From contig JBLMYA010000053.1 in the NCBI GenBank assembly GCA_050258035.1, forward strand, positions 1-5,526: a DNA stretch of 5,526 bases, written 5' to 3'. This DNA comes from DATBLE01 sp050258035 (GTDB taxonomy: Bacteria > Actinomycetota > Thermoleophilia > Gaiellales > Gaiellaceae). The translations under genes were made by a program, and so were the position numbers. The notes under the pieces are model-generated. The model saw only the letters and a program-made list of their open reading frames with translations. It ran no database searches and was not told the DNA's origin. How positions within the stretch are numbered: position 1 is the stretch's first letter; each line of letters starts with the position of its first letter. Below are positions 5,481-5,526 of the stretch, in pieces.

Positions 5481-5526
5481 CTAGGAGGAGGACAACGCGC
5501 GCTCGAGGGCGGCCCGATCGAAGGGC
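5481..5526 (-). CDS. C-terminal end of a convergent gene (partial)
   Basis: On the minus strand, one frame entering from the right edge reads PFDRAALERALSSS and stops at TAG (5483-5481). Nearly all of its codons end in G or C, as in the genes of this window, and the peptide looks like a C-terminal helix. It would be tail-to-tail with the larger cupin, the two stop codons one base apart. With only 14 residues visible, no function can be given. Confidence 0.45.
   Translation of the reverse strand, partial: PFDRAALERALSSS

Noticed and set aside
5483..5491. AGGAGGAGG as a ribosome site for a plus-strand gene beyond the right edge
   Set aside because: No ATG, GTG or TTG occurs at a suitable distance downstream; on the minus strand the same bases are read as serine codons at the end of a likely convergent gene.

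Overview
This is a GC-rich window with strong G/C preference at third codon positions, frequent GTG starts, and several genes that begin 6 nt after a TAnnnT-like hexamer with no Shine-Dalgarno sequence (leaderless style). Together these suggest a high-GC Actinomycetota chromosome, possibly of the Thermoleophilia type. That placement is inference from style and gene content; there is no rRNA or other marker gene.

Layout. The left edge (1-429, minus strand) holds most of an exported cupredoxin (type-1 copper protein) running off the window. A 455-bp stretch without a convincing gene follows (430-884). It contains an A/T-rich island with an inverted repeat at about 605-620, a possible fragment of a broken small gene at 724-817, and a GC hairpin just upstream of the next gene. 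Next on the plus strand are: a 407-aa winged-helix protein of the YcaQ/AlkX DNA-glycosylase family (885-2108); a small KdgF-like single-domain cupin (2245-2610), preceded by a putative leaderless promoter and a 10-codon ORF overlapping its start by ATGA; a 558-aa three-domain flavoprotein (2676-4352; CRP-like cyclic-nucleotide-binding domain, thioredoxin-fold domain, thioredoxin-reductase-like module) that lacks the CxxC redox pair; a nested set of hairpins (4351-4415); an AHSA1/SRPBCC-domain protein (4432-4890); and a second, larger cupin (4922-5479). The last 46 bases probably encode the C-terminus of a convergent minus-strand gene.

How the genes relate. The five complete plus-strand genes lie in one direction, but separate promoter-like hexamers and a terminator-like structure suggest several short transcription units rather than one operon. 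The themes are DNA-alkylation or crosslink repair, redox flavoenzyme chemistry, and small ligand-binding folds (cupin, SRPBCC). This is compatible with a stress or detoxification neighbourhood, but nothing in the sequence proves a common pathway. I see no CRISPR array, tRNA, rRNA, insertion sequence or phage element, and no convincing new multi-gene system. The most unusual items are the flavoprotein without its disulfide, the Met/His-rich copper loop, the leaderless mini-ORF, and the mutually exclusive hairpins.
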